From: Chloroflexota bacterium
GTDB taxonomy: Bacteria; Chloroflexota; Dormibacteria; Dormibacterales; Dormibacteraceae
DNA length: 41,453 bases
Assembly (NCBI GenBank): GCA_005883575.1
Contig: VBFH01000041.1
Span: 1 to 41,453, forward strand
Direction of reading: 5' to 3'
The notes below the pieces were generated by a model that saw only the letters and a list, made by a program, of their open reading frames with translations, made no database searches and had not been told where the DNA came from. Numbering within the stretch: the stretch's first letter is position 1; every line of letters starts with the position of its first letter. The translations under genes were made by a program, and so were the position numbers. Shown here in pieces: positions 25,232 through 35,590 of this stretch.

Positions 25232-26738
25232 TTGCGGTTTCCTTCTCGCGGAGCTTGTAGCGCTGGATCTTGCCGGTCACGGTCTTGGGCAGCTCAGCGA
25301 CGAACTCGATCACGTGCGGGTACTGGAAGCGTTGGAGCCGGGACTTGCAGTGCTCCTGCAGCTCGGCGACGAGCGCGTCGCCGGTCACCGCATCGTTCTT
25401 CGCGATCACGAACGCCTTGATCCTCGTGAAGCCTTCCACCGACAGGCCGACCACGGCGCTTTCGGCGACCGCGGGATGCTCGAGAAGCGCGGACTCGATC
25501 TCGATGGGCGAGACCCAGAGGCCGCTGACCTTGATCATGTCGTCGGAGCGGCCTTCGTGCCAGTAGAAGCCGTCGCCATCGACCCTGTAGCGATCGCCGG
25601 TGAAGAACCATTCGCCGAGGATCGAACGCTTTGACTTTTCGTGCTGCGCCCAATAAAGCGCAAGGGCACTGTCGCCCTTGACGTAGAGGTCGCCCGCCTC
25701 ACCCTTGGGCGCCGGCTTCCCTTCGTCGTCCAGGATCTTCAGCTCGTAGCCTGGCACCGGCTTGCCGCTGCTTCCGGGCTTCAGGTCGTCGAGGCGGTTC
25801 GAGCAGTAGATGTGCAGCAACTCAGTCGAGCCGACTCCGTCGAGGATGGTCAGGCCGAACGTGTCCTTCCAGCGACGCCAGACCTCGGCGGGCAGCGCTT
25901 CGGCGGCCGCCACGCAGTGCCGGACGCTCGACAGGTCGCGACTCTTCGCGCCCTCGAAGTTGAGGATTGCGTTGTAGAGCGTCGGGGCGGAGAAGAAGAG
26001 CGTGGGCCTTTGTTTCTCGATGGTGTCGAGGACAGTGGCCGGTGTGTGCCGGCCGGCGTGCAGCACCGTCGATGCACCCGCCCAATAGGGAAAGGTGAGG
26101 TTGTTGCCGAAGCCATAGGCGTGAAATAGGCCGGTGGTCGAGAACGTCGTGTCCCTTTCAGTGATGCCGAGGACCTGCTCCGCGTAGGTGACGCAGGTGT
26201 AGGGGATGTCGTGCTGGAGATGGACCACCGCCTTCGGCTTGCCGGTGGAGCCGGAGCTGTAGAGCCAGAAGGCCATGTCGTCGCGGCGCGTGGGCGCGCC
26301 TGCGATCTCGGGGCCCGGCTTGATCTGGTCGGCGCGGAGAAGACGCGGTTTGCTCGCGGCTCGGCCGGCCGCGGACTGGAGCTTCTCTCCGGTGTTGACG
26401 TCGACGACGATCAGCCTGGCCAGGGAGTCATCGATGTAGTGGTCGTAGTCCTCGCTGCGCTGGAGGAGGGGGTTGACGGGGACGGGGATTGCGCCGATGC
26501 GAATCGCGCCGAGGAAGGAGGCGACCCAGCCCGGGGAGTCGTAGCCCACGAGCAGGACACGCTCCTCACGGCGGACGCCGAGGTCGAGGAGGGCGCGGGC
26601 GGCCCCGTTGGTCAGCTGGAAGAGATCGGCGTACGTGATGTCGCCGGAGGCGGAGTGGATGGCGATCTTGGCGGCCCGGGCGGGGAGGTTGCGCTCGATC
26701 AGGTCGGCGCCAACGTTGTAGCGGTCGGGCAGATCCAC
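25224..26738 (-). CDS. Benzoate-CoA ligase-family acyl-CoA synthetase
   Basis: AMP-forming ligase (ANL superfamily) that activates a carboxylic acid to its CoA thioester with ATP. Motifs: the P-loop YSSGSTGKPKAVVHLQHD (A3), DGVGSTELLHIY (A5), GEWFFTGDRYRVDGDGFYWHEGRSDDMIKVSGLWVSPIEIE (A7-A8, quoted by parts) and the catalytic Lys in PKTVTGKIQRYKL. The ABH-like N terminus and the HDIPYTC segment fit the benzoate/4-hydroxybenzoate-CoA ligase group. At 504 residues the length is typical. The GTG start follows a 142-nt promoter region with an AT-rich patch. It leads the operon with leuB, leuC, leuD, the LeuA-like gene and E1 alpha, an unusual partner for leucine-type genes. Its substrate may be aromatic or another small acid. 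Confidence 0.88.
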
Positions 26739-26880
26739 TCAGGCAATCTTGGCACGTAAGGGACGATTTCTGTGAAGAGGGTAACAAGGGTTGGGTCTGG
26801 CGGCTGGTAGGATCGCGAATATAATATAAATTTACTCGTTTACGCTAGACTTCTCGAACATCTTTTTGTAGACTTTCCGC
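26739..26880. other. Divergent intergenic region with AT-rich patch
   Basis: A 142-nt gap between the divergent ligase operon and the DUF222-HNH remnant. The stretch 26820-26834 (TATAATATAAATTTA) is far more AT-rich than anything near it and contains a perfect TATAAT on the plus strand, but no -35 box at proper spacing. It is the likely promoter area for one or both sides. No other structure is seen. Confidence 0.4.
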
Positions 26881-27480
26881 ATGCTCCACATGGTGCCGGA
26901 GGACGCTGACACCGCTTATCGTCTCCTCTAGATCCGGCAATGCATCGACCAGCTGGAGCTGGCCTTCTCGGAGCTGGCGGCCGAGTTCCAGGAGAGCAAG
27001 CACTGGGACCACCGGGGCGCCACCAGCGCCATCGATTGGATGCGTCAGGGGCTCGAGCGCGTTGCGGACGACCGCTCCGCCGACCGAGTCGAGATAGCCG
27101 GTGAGGTAGAGCGAGCCGTCGGTCGCGGTGCTCATGTGCAACGTCCGAAACATCCAGGTGCAGCTGAGAAGGACTCGGTTGTGATCGATGTCGGCCAAGC
27201 CGAGCGCACGATCCGCGGCCCCAAGCGACGAGCGCTGATCGCGCGCGACCAGCACTGCCAGTGGCCGGGATGCGAGCGGCCGGGCTCATGGTGCGACGGC
27301 CATCACATCGTCTTCTGGATGGTCGGAGGCGGCGATGAGCTCGAGAACATGGTCTTGCTCTGCAGCCGTCACCACTGGAAGGTCCATGAAGGCGCCTGGC
27401 AGCTGATCCGGACCGACCAAGGCAAGATCATCACCAGCCCGCCACGAACGATGTTCAGCCCGCCAAGGGGGCCAGACTAG
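26881..27480 (+). pseudogene. Broken DUF222-HNH (13E12-type) gene with internal inversion
   Basis: The plus strand from ATG 26881 encodes the start of a DUF222 protein, interrupted by TAG at 26929-26931. The frame then continues IDQLELAFSELAAEF and ATSAIDWMR, the DUF222 N-terminal helix. From about 27040 to 27150 the minus strand instead encodes the DUF222 middle segment (RTLHMSTATDG, then GYLDSVGGAVVRNALEPL). The plus strand resumes with VVIDVGQAERTI and the HNH domain (CQWPGCERPGSWCDGHHIVFW, LCSRHHWKVHEG). An internal piece has been inverted and much of the DUF222 region lost; a full gene would exceed 400 codons. The plus frame stays open through the inverted part, so an HNH fragment from ATG 27040 (146 residues) could still be made. 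Confidence 0.8.
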
Positions 27481-27486
27481 GAATCG

Positions 27487-27990
27487 ATGACGGTCGAGCG
27501 CAGATCACGTCGTTTCTCTTCCGCTCGGCTCGAGCGCGTGGCGCGCCGTTTGATGAACGCCTCTTCCCTCTGCTCCCTCGCGACCGTATCGCCGGGCGGT
27601 CGCGCGCACATCAACCACATGTACTTCGCGTGGAATGACCGCTTCGACGTGTTCTGGATCTCCGATCGCGATTCGACTCACTCGCGGAACGTTGTGCGCA
27701 ACAGCTCGGCGGCGGTGACGATCTATGCGTCGAACCAGATCTGGGGCAAGCCCGATCGGGGCATCCAGCTCCTTGGCACAGCGCACGAATCGACCAGCCG
27801 CGACTCCAGGAACGCCTATGCGCGCAGGTTTCGTGACTTCGATCCCGAGGAGAACGACCTGCCCTACTACCGTTTCAGGCCGCGCGCGGTGAAGCTCTTC
27901 GACGAGCGCTCCCTTGCAGGCGGCACGATCGTCACTGCGCGCGTAACCCGCGACGGTCTCGCCTGGTCGAAGACCGAGGTCTGGGTCTAG
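27487..27990 (+). CDS. Pyridoxamine 5'-phosphate oxidase-fold (FMN/F420-type) protein
   Basis: A 167-residue split-barrel protein of the PNPOx-like superfamily. The N-terminal helix MNASSLCSLATVSPGGRAHINHMYFAW (about residues 23-49) and the FWISDRDSTHSRNVVRN segment match the flavin-binding strand and the substrate loop of small PNPOx-like proteins. Such proteins are often FMN- or F420-dependent reductases or binding proteins and rarely true PNP oxidases. The substrate is unknown. It starts 6 nt after the HNH remnant on the same strand and is convergent with the acyl-CoA ligase gene downstream, with an 8-nt gap. No clear ribosome site is seen before the ATG, so it may depend on read-through from the remnant. 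Confidence 0.78.
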   Translation: MTVERRSRRFSSARLERVARRLMNASSLCSLATVSPGGRAHINHMYFAWNDRFDVFWISDRDSTHSRNVVRNSSAAVTIYASNQIWGKPDRGIQLLGTAHESTSRDSRNAYARRFRDFDPEENDLPYYRFRPRAVKLFDERSLAGGTIVTARVTRDGLAWSKTEVWV

Positions 27991-27998
27991 ACTCCCGG

Positions 27999-29576
27999 CT
28001 ACTGGCGGACGATAGCCGCAGCGCCCTTCCTCAAAACAAACTTCTGGATCTTGCCCGTTGCGGTCTTGGGCAGCTCCGGCACAAACGTCACCCCATGTGG
28101 CGCCTTGAAGTGCGCCAGACGGTCACGGGTGAACGCGATCAGCTCCGCCTCCGTCGCATTCGTACCCGGCTTGAGCACGACGTAGGCAAACGGCGCCTCG
28201 CCCCACTTCTCATGCGGCAGGCCGACGATCGCTGCCTCCTGCACGGCCGGGTGCCGGAGCAGCACGCCCTCGACCTCGATCGAGGAGATGTTCTCGCCGC
28301 CGCTGATAATCACGTCCTTGATCCGGTCGCGGATCTCGACGTAGCCGTCCGGATGCAGCACCGCCGCGTCGCCGGTCTGGAACCAGCCGTCGCCCATCAC
28401 CTTCTGCGTCGCCTCGGGGTCGTTGTAGTAACCCGTCATGATCACGTTGCCGCGTGCCACGATCTCGCCGAGGGTCTGACCGTCGGCCGGGACGTCGCGG
28501 CCTTCGCCGTCAACGACGCGCAGCTCGCAAGCGCCGATCATCTCGACGCCGGTTCGCGCCTTGATCACCGCGCGGTCGCTCGCGGACATCGAGCCGTGCT
28601 CCGGGCGCGGCTCACAGATGGTCAAGAAGGGAGAGGTCTCGGTGAGGCCGTAGACCTGGGTCACCTCCCAGCCGAACTCGCCCTCCATGCGCTCGATAGT
28701 GGCAGCCGCCGGAGGCGCACCGGCGGTGACCACGTGCACCCCGCCCGGAACCTCGCCACGTACCTCATTCGGCGCGTTTGCCAGCGCGATCAACACTGTC
28801 GGCGCCGCGCACAGCCAGCCAACCTTCTCTTTCCGGATCAGCTCGAATACGCGCGCCGGCTCGACCTTGGGCAAGCAGATGTGGCGCCCGCCCACCGCGG
28901 TGATGATCCACACGAACGTCCACCCGTTGGCGTGAAACATCGGCAGCGTCCACAGGTACGTGTCGTCGACTGTGATGTGGAAGTGGACGAGCGTGTCCAT
29001 GACGTTCATCCAGGCATTGCGATGCGTGATCATCACGCCCTTGGGCTTGGCCGTCGTGCCGCTGGTGTAGTTCAGCGAGAGGAGGTCGTCCTCCTTGACG
29101 TCGACGCCCTTGAACGACGGCTTGGCGCGCGCGATCTCGGCGTCGTACTCTCGCCAGCCGGTGCGACCCTCGGCGGGTCCCAGGACGACAAAGTGCTGGA
29201 CTCCGCGTAGCTGATCGCGAACCCCGTCGACCACGGCGACGTAATCGGGATGGACGCACAGCACCTTGGCCCCCGAATGCGACGTGATGTAGACGAAGTC
29301 CTCCGCCGTCAGTCGGAAGTTGATCGGCACGAGAACCGCCCCGATCTGCGGCACCGCGTAGAACGATTCCAGCTGCTCATGCGTATTGGGCGCGATGTAC
29401 GCGACGCGATCACCCTTCCCCACTCCCATCGCCTGCAGCGCCGCGGACCATCGGTCGCAGCGCTCGAAAAACTGCTCGTACGTCATCCGCAGGTCGGCGT
29501 CAACGACGCCCTCGCGGTCTCCGTACAGCTTGCGGGTGCGCCGCGCGAACTCGAGAGGCGTCAGCGGCGTTTCCAT
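27999..29576 (-). CDS. Acyl-CoA synthetase (medium-chain/fatty-acid type)
   Basis: AMP-forming fatty-acyl-CoA ligase of 525 residues. P-loop LNYTSGTTAKPKGVMITHRN, the QVYGLTETSPF A5 motif, GWFQTGDAAVLHPDGYVEI, the IKDVIISGGENISSIEVEG hinge region and the catalytic Lys in PKTATGKIQKFVLRK are all in order. The N terminus (LTPLEFARRTRKLYGDREGVV) and overall layout match the FadD3/AlkK-like medium-chain or branched-substrate group rather than long-chain FadD. A strong AAGGAG site precedes the ATG, overlapping the stop of the upstream small gene. It is probably co-transcribed with that 109-residue protein. It is distinct from the benzoate-type ligase at 25.2 kb. Confidence 0.9.
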   Translation of the reverse strand: METPLTPLEFARRTRKLYGDREGVVDADLRMTYEQFFERCDRWSAALQAMGVGKGDRVAYIAPNTHEQLESFYAVPQIGAVLVPINFRLTAEDFVYITSHSGAKVLCVHPDYVAVVDGVRDQLRGVQHFVVLGPAEGRTGWREYDAEIARAKPSFKGVDVKEDDLLSLNYTSGTTAKPKGVMITHRNAWMNVMDTLVHFHITVDDTYLWTLPMFHANGWTFVWIITAVGGRHICLPKVEPARVFELIRKEKVGWLCAAPTVLIALANAPNEVRGEVPGGVHVVTAGAPPAAATIERMEGEFGWEVTQVYGLTETSPFLTICEPRPEHGSMSASDRAVIKARTGVEMIGACELRVVDGEGRDVPADGQTLGEIVARGNVIMTGYYNDPEATQKVMGDGWFQTGDAAVLHPDGYVEIRDRIKDVIISGGENISSIEVEGVLLRHPAVQEAAIVGLPHEKWGEAPFAYVVLKPGTNATEAELIAFTRDRLAHFKAPHGVTFVPELPKTATGKIQKFVLRKGAAAIVRQ

Positions 29577-29591
29577 GTGCTTTCATTCTCC

Positions 29592-29921
29592 TTATGAATT
29601 GAGCATCAGCGCGAAGTCGGTGGTCTTGATGCCACCCACGAACGCGCGGTGTGCCTTCGGCTCGAGCTCGACCGAGCGCTCGTAGACGAAGGCATAGACG
29701 TTGTCGATCGTCCAGTCGCCGTATCCCTGGATGCGCAGCCCGTAGCGAAGACCTTCGTCAGCGAGGCCGCGCTGGAACAGGTCCGTCGCGCGGGCGTAGA
29801 TCGCTTTGAGGACCTCCAGCTGCATGCTGAGCTCGGCGATGGTCCTGGCGTCGCCCTCCTCCTCCACCAGCTGCTCGACCTGCGCTTCGAGGTCGGCGAT
29901 CTCCTTCTGGTAATCGTCCAC
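29592..29921 (-). CDS. Small hypothetical protein with N-terminal coiled coil
   Basis: A 109-residue protein I do not recognise. Residues 3-45 (acidic, heptad-like, e.g. EIADLEAQVEQLVEEEGDA) should form a helix or coiled coil. The second half (GLRIQGYGDWTIDNVYAFVYE, about 62-82, quoted by part) is more globular, with conserved-looking aromatic residues. No signal or membrane segment. It starts at GTG and its TAA overlaps the Shine-Dalgarno of the acyl-CoA ligase gene 15 nt downstream, so the two are probably translated from one mRNA. It lies 35 nt after the pyrophosphatase gene on the same strand. Confidence 0.65.
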   Translation of the reverse strand: MDDYQKEIADLEAQVEQLVEEEGDARTIAELSMQLEVLKAIYARATDLFQRGLADEGLRYGLRIQGYGDWTIDNVYAFVYERSVELEPKAHRAFVGGIKTTDFALMLNS

Positions 29922-29956
29922 CCCCCACCAACTCCATGGTCGAGTTTACTGCGCGC

Positions 29957-31984
<2,028 letters not shown>

Positions 31985-32060
31985 CTAACTCCCTCTAACC
32001 GCGGATGCGGAACTGAATCCCGCGGAGCGATAGGTTAAAGGAACCGGAAGCCGGCCATTC

Positions 32061-32333
32061 TCACCAGGCGAGATCGAACGCCTGCAGCTTGCCGGTCGCG
32101 TTTGACCACTGCGCGTCCACCCGGTCGACGCGGGCCGAGCGCGGCCCTTCCTGGGCCAAGCGCTTGAGCTCCTCGAGAGCCTCGCGTGGACCCTCAGCCA
32201 CGAGCTCCACCGTGCCGTCGTCGTTGTTTCGGACCCAGCCGTGAAGGCCGAGCTGCCGCGCTTCGCGCTGCACGAAATAGCGAAAGCCGACACCCTGCAC
32301 GTCGCCTCGGACGACGGCGTGCAATCGCTCCAT
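32061..32333 (-). CDS. acyP: Acylphosphatase
   Basis: Small hydrolase of carboxyl-phosphate bonds, 90 residues, the usual length. The substrate-binding loop GDVQGVGFRYFV (residues 10-21) contains the catalytic Arg18, and the catalytic Asn is in GWVRNNDDGTVEL (about 32-44). The frame stays open about 130 codons upstream into the divergent gene's region, but that part is not family sequence, and the ATG at 32333 is the right start. It may be co-transcribed with hppA downstream. The physiological substrate is not known for most bacterial acylphosphatases. Confidence 0.93.
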   Translation of the reverse strand: MERLHAVVRGDVQGVGFRYFVQREARQLGLHGWVRNNDDGTVELVAEGPREALEELKRLAQEGPRSARVDRVDAQWSNATGKLQAFDLAW

Positions 32334-32399
32334 GGTCTGGAGGTTACCCGTCTCCCCATCGGGAAAAAGGGCGAAGGGAGAGGGGCTTAAGCTTGCACG

Positions 32400-33161
32400 A
32401 TGCCCATTTCCAGCATCGTCGCAATCGGCGACGAGCTGGTCGGCGGCTTCACACTCGACACCAACTCCCACTGGATGGCGGAGCGCCTCCGCCTGCTCGG
32501 CTACCCCCTCAAGCGCGTCACCCAGATCCGCGACAAGCCGCGGGAGATCATCGATCAAGTCGCCCGCGAGCTCGACGACCCAGACGTCACCGATGTTTTT
32601 CTCAGCGGCGGGCTGGGTCCGACGCCGGACGACCGGACGTTCGCGGCTCTTGCCGAGGCACTCGGCAAAGAGCTGATCATCTGGGAAGAGACCCGCGCGC
32701 GGATTGAGCGGCGGGTGCAGCGAATGCACTCTATGGGGTTGCTCGAGTCACCGGAACTGACCGAAGGCAACCTGCGCATGGCGCGGATCCCGGCCGATCC
32801 GGCGCACGTGTTCAAAAACCGGCGCGGCATGGCGCCGGGCGCCATCTACAAGGCGAAGGGCAAGCGCATCTTCGTGATGCCCGGTGTGCCGATGGAGATG
32901 AAGGGAATCTTCACCGAAGAGATCGAGCCAGAGTTTCTCTCCGCGGGATCCGCCGCCACCGTGCGCGAGCTGCGGTTCACCTTCGCGGTGGAAGCTCGCT
33001 TCTATCCACTGATGCGCGAGCTGGAGGAGAGCTATCCAGATGTTTCGGTGGGCTCGTATCCGAACTTCGAGACGAAGGAGCTCGTGATTCGCGTCCTGGG
33101 CGGCGATCCGAAGCGTGTCGAGGAAGCGCTGGAAGTGATCAGAAAGAGAGCGCCGGCCTAG
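32400..33161 (+). CDS. CinA-type molybdopterin-binding-domain protein
   Basis: A 253-residue stand-alone MoCF_biosynth/CinA N-terminal domain. IGDELVGGFTLDTNSHWMAE (residues 9-28), VFLSGGLGPTPDDRTF (66-81) and VMPGVPMEMKGIF are the classic CinA/MogA-fold motifs for nucleotide or molybdopterin binding. It lacks the C-terminal CinA deamidase domain, which is about 160 residues when present. Such proteins act in ADP-ribose or NAD repair in some species and are of unknown role in many. It is the only plus-strand gene after 28 kb. The ATG lacks an obvious strong ribosome site, and the 3' end overlaps the convergent sigma-factor gene by 4 nt. Confidence 0.85.
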   Translation: MPISSIVAIGDELVGGFTLDTNSHWMAERLRLLGYPLKRVTQIRDKPREIIDQVARELDDPDVTDVFLSGGLGPTPDDRTFAALAEALGKELIIWEETRARIERRVQRMHSMGLLESPELTEGNLRMARIPADPAHVFKNRRGMAPGAIYKAKGKRIFVMPGVPMEMKGIFTEEIEPEFLSAGSAATVRELRFTFAVEARFYPLMRELEESYPDVSVGSYPNFETKELVIRVLGGDPKRVEEALEVIRKRAPA

Positions 33162-34330
33162 CTTCCAAGCTTTCGCATTAGCAGCGACCGCTCAGCCGGG
33201 TTCTGGCAGAGTTCCAACGCGCGCAGCCGCGATTCTCGCGCCAGCGCAGTCTCCCCGAGCTCCTCGAGCAGCTCCGCGCGCGTTGCGTGAAAGAGGTGAT
33301 ACCCGCCAAGGGAGATGGCCAGGTCATTGACCTCGCCCAGCGCGACCTGCGGTCCACGCACGTGGCTCAGCGCCACCGCGCGATTAAGGCGAACGACAGG
33401 GGTGTCGCTCAGGCGCAGGAGCGCGTCATAGAGGACGACGATCTGCGCCCAGTCGGTCGCGACCCAGGACCTGGCCTCCGAATGGACGGCGGCGATCGCG
33501 GCCTGGAGCTGATACGGCCCCGGCATGTTCATCCCGGCCGCGCGACGCAGGACCTCGACCGCCTCGGCGATCGCAGCCTCGTCCCACAGCGAGCGATCCT
33601 GCTCGGGCAAAAGCACCATCTCGCCGGCGGCGTCAAATCGCGCGCGGGCGCGGGCGAGGTGCAGCTTCATGAGCGCGACCAGGCCGAGGACCTCAGGCTG
33701 GTCGGGAAGCAGGCGGGCGGTCAGGCTCGCCAGCCAGAGCGCGTCCTGGGCCAGGTCGCGTCGCGCGGCCACATCCGGCCCGCGACTCAAGTAGCCCTCG
33801 TTGAACATGAGATATAGCACCGCCAGCACCGCGTCAACACGCGGTACCAGCTCGGCCCCTTGGGGCATGCGGTAGGGGATGTTCGCCTCGACGATCTTGC
33901 GCTTGGCGCGGACGATCCGCTGGGCCATCGTCCGCTCAGACACGAGGAACGCGGCGGCGATCTCCCGGGTCGTAAAGCCTGCGACGGCCCTGAGGGTCAA
34001 CGCGACCTGCGCCTCCTGGGCCAGCGCCGGGTGGCAGCACGTGAATATCAACCGCAGGCGGTCGTCCACCTCAGGCGCGTCAGCGGGCAACGCCGAACGC
34101 TCCAGCAGCGCCACCTTCTCCGCGTAGCGCTGATCCCGACGCAGGAGGTCGATGGCCCGCCGACGCGCGGTGGTCATCAGCCATGCGCCCGGCCGGTCCG
34201 GAATGCCCTGCTCGGGCCACTTTTCGAGCGCCGCGAGCAGGCTGTCCTGGACCACCTCCTCGGCGATGTCGAAGTTGCCGATCACTCGCACCATCGCGCC
34301 CGTCAGCTTCGCGGCCTCCTCGCGGAACAC
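33158..34330 (-). CDS. ECF42-type RNA polymerase sigma factor
   Basis: Extracytoplasmic-function sigma factor of 390 residues with sigma-2 (about 5-70, VIGNFDIAEEVVQDSLLAAL and PGAWLMTTARRRAIDLLRRD) and sigma-4 (about 95-150, LRAVAGFTTREIAAAFLVSE) regions. A long C-terminal TPR-like extension of about 230 residues (MFNEGYLSRGP onward) is typical of the ECF41/42-like groups with an extra regulatory domain. The DGPF-domain gene next upstream is the hallmark partner of ECF42. There is no anti-sigma factor, as expected for this group. GTG 34330 gives a slightly short N terminus. Coding potential continues about 15 codons upstream (TLAETRAATDAALTAV), where only CTG or GTA could start, so the true start is uncertain. 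Confidence 0.88.
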   Translation of the reverse strand: MFREEAAKLTGAMVRVIGNFDIAEEVVQDSLLAALEKWPEQGIPDRPGAWLMTTARRRAIDLLRRDQRYAEKVALLERSALPADAPEVDDRLRLIFTCCHPALAQEAQVALTLRAVAGFTTREIAAAFLVSERTMAQRIVRAKRKIVEANIPYRMPQGAELVPRVDAVLAVLYLMFNEGYLSRGPDVAARRDLAQDALWLASLTARLLPDQPEVLGLVALMKLHLARARARFDAAGEMVLLPEQDRSLWDEAAIAEAVEVLRRAAGMNMPGPYQLQAAIAAVHSEARSWVATDWAQIVVLYDALLRLSDTPVVRLNRAVALSHVRGPQVALGEVNDLAISLGGYHLFHATRAELLEELGETALARESRLRALELCQNPAERSLLMRKLGS

Positions 34331-34374
34331 CGCCGTGAGCGCCGCGTCGGTGGCTGCGCGTGTCTCGGCCAGGG

Positions 34375-34719
34375 TTACGCGTCGCCCACGACCGGCCGGA
34401 CCTCAACGCTCGTCTGGCCGGGCCACGTCTTGGCGATCTCCAGGGCCTCGTCGAGGTCGGCGACCTCAACCTCCGCGTAGCCCCCGATGACCTCCTTGGA
34501 CTCGATGAACGGACCGTCGGTCACCATCGCCGTGCCGTCCTTGAAGCGCACCGTGGTCGCGGTGTGCGGCCCCTTCAGCTCGTGGCCGCCGACGATCTTG
34601 CCGGCGCGGCCGTACTCCTCGAACCAGCGACCGATTCGCTCATAGGCGGCCGCCATCTCCGGATTCTTCGCCCGCTCCTCCGGCTCCATCGTGCCGCCGA
34701 ACAACAAGACGTATTTCAT
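34375..34719 (-). CDS. DGPF-domain (YCII-related) protein, ECF42 partner
   Basis: A 114-residue protein of the YCII/DGPF fold. MKYVLLFGGTMEPEE at the N terminus and GTAMVTDGPFIESKEVIGGYAEVE in the centre (by parts; DGPF at residues 67-70) are the signatures. The fold is a ferredoxin-like dimer with a putative catalytic Asp-His pair. In ECF42 loci one or more DGPF proteins sit next to the sigma factor and are its targets. Here one copy is present, ending 44 nt before the sigma-factor gene's GTG. The function is unknown, though a stress or regulatory role is plausible. It has a good AGGAGG-like ribosome site. Confidence 0.9.
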   Translation of the reverse strand: MKYVLLFGGTMEPEERAKNPEMAAAYERIGRWFEEYGRAGKIVGGHELKGPHTATTVRFKDGTAMVTDGPFIESKEVIGGYAEVEVADLDEALEIAKTWPGQTSVEVRPVVGDA

Positions 34720-34779
34720 GCAGTACCTCCTGCCCTGATGACGATCAGCCCGGCTCGATTTCGACAGCTAGGAGATCGC

Positions 34780-35589
34780 TCAAGAACCGGTGAACTCCGG
34801 CTCCTGCTTGCTGAGGAAGGACATGATGCCGATCGCCGCGTCGGTGCTCAGAGCGGCCCGGGCGAAGTTCTGCGACTCGATCTCCAACGCCTCGTCGAGC
34901 CGCAGGTCCCCACCGCGGCGCACCGCGTCCTTGATCATGGCGATGGCAAACGTCGCCGCCCTGGCCAGCCTGCCGGCCAGCTCGTCGACCGCAGCCTGGA
35001 ACTCCTCGGGCGCCGGGGCTCGGTCGACCCAACCGACCGCCTCCGCTTCCTTTGCTGAAAGCCGCGTCGACTCGATGAGGTAACGCGTCGCGCGTGCCTG
35101 GCCGATCAGTCGCGGCAGACGCTGGGTGCCGCCGGCGCCGGGGATGATGCCGAGCGCGGACTCGGTCTGGCCGATCCGCGAGCGTCCATCCTCGACCATG
35201 ATCCGGAAGTCGCAGCAGAGCGTGAGCTCGCTGCCTCCGCCGAGCGCATGGCCGTTGATGGCCGCGATGACGGGCTTCGGGCAGCGCTCGATGGAGTTGA
35301 AGTGGTGGTTCATCCGGCGCATGAAAAGGGCGATCTGGTCGGCGGCGTCGGGGTCGCCGCGGTCGATGCCCGCCAGCGACGTCAGGTCCGCTCCGACGCT
35401 GAAGTACTTCTCGTACTCCGACGTCAGGATGACGGCGCGGACGGAAGGGTCGGAGCCGAGCTCGTCAAACGCCGCAGCCAGCTCGGCCATCAGCTCTTCG
35501 GCGATCGAGTTGTTTCCCTTGCGGTGCATGACGACGCGCGCGATCCCGCCTTCGCGTCGGACATCGAGGAGCTCGCCCTGCTTGTCCAA
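34780..35589 (-). CDS. Enoyl-CoA hydratase/isomerase family protein
   Basis: Crotonase-fold enzyme of 269 residues that hydrates or isomerises an enoyl-CoA. The oxyanion-hole segments are VGADLTSLAG and AINGHALGGGSELTLCCDFR. The two catalytic acidic positions are ELTLCCDF and TESALGIIPGAGGTQRLPR, matching classic hydratases where Glu residues act on the alpha-beta double bond. It starts at TTG, one nucleotide after the SDR stop. With the SDR and MaoC genes just upstream it forms a beta-oxidation-like cluster. It may be a hydratase for a specific acyl-CoA; the substrate is unknown. Confidence 0.9.
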   Translation of the reverse strand: MDKQGELLDVRREGGIARVVMHRKGNNSIAEELMAELAAAFDELGSDPSVRAVILTSEYEKYFSVGADLTSLAGIDRGDPDAADQIALFMRRMNHHFNSIERCPKPVIAAINGHALGGGSELTLCCDFRIMVEDGRSRIGQTESALGIIPGAGGTQRLPRLIGQARATRYLIESTRLSAKEAEAVGWVDRAPAPEEFQAAVDELAGRLARAATFAIAMIKDAVRRGGDLRLDEALEIESQNFARAALSTDAAIGIMSFLSKQEPEFTGS

Positions 35590-35590
35590 C

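Noticed and set aside
26845-27255. Minus-strand frame of 136 codons over the DUF222-HNH remnant as a separate gene
   Set aside because: Only its middle part is DUF222-like; the ends are antisense of the plus-strand domains, so it is best explained as an inverted fragment rather than a gene.
28095-29210. Plus-strand frame opposite the second acyl-CoA ligase (371 codons)
   Set aside because: Antisense to confirmed ANL motifs; no domain is seen.
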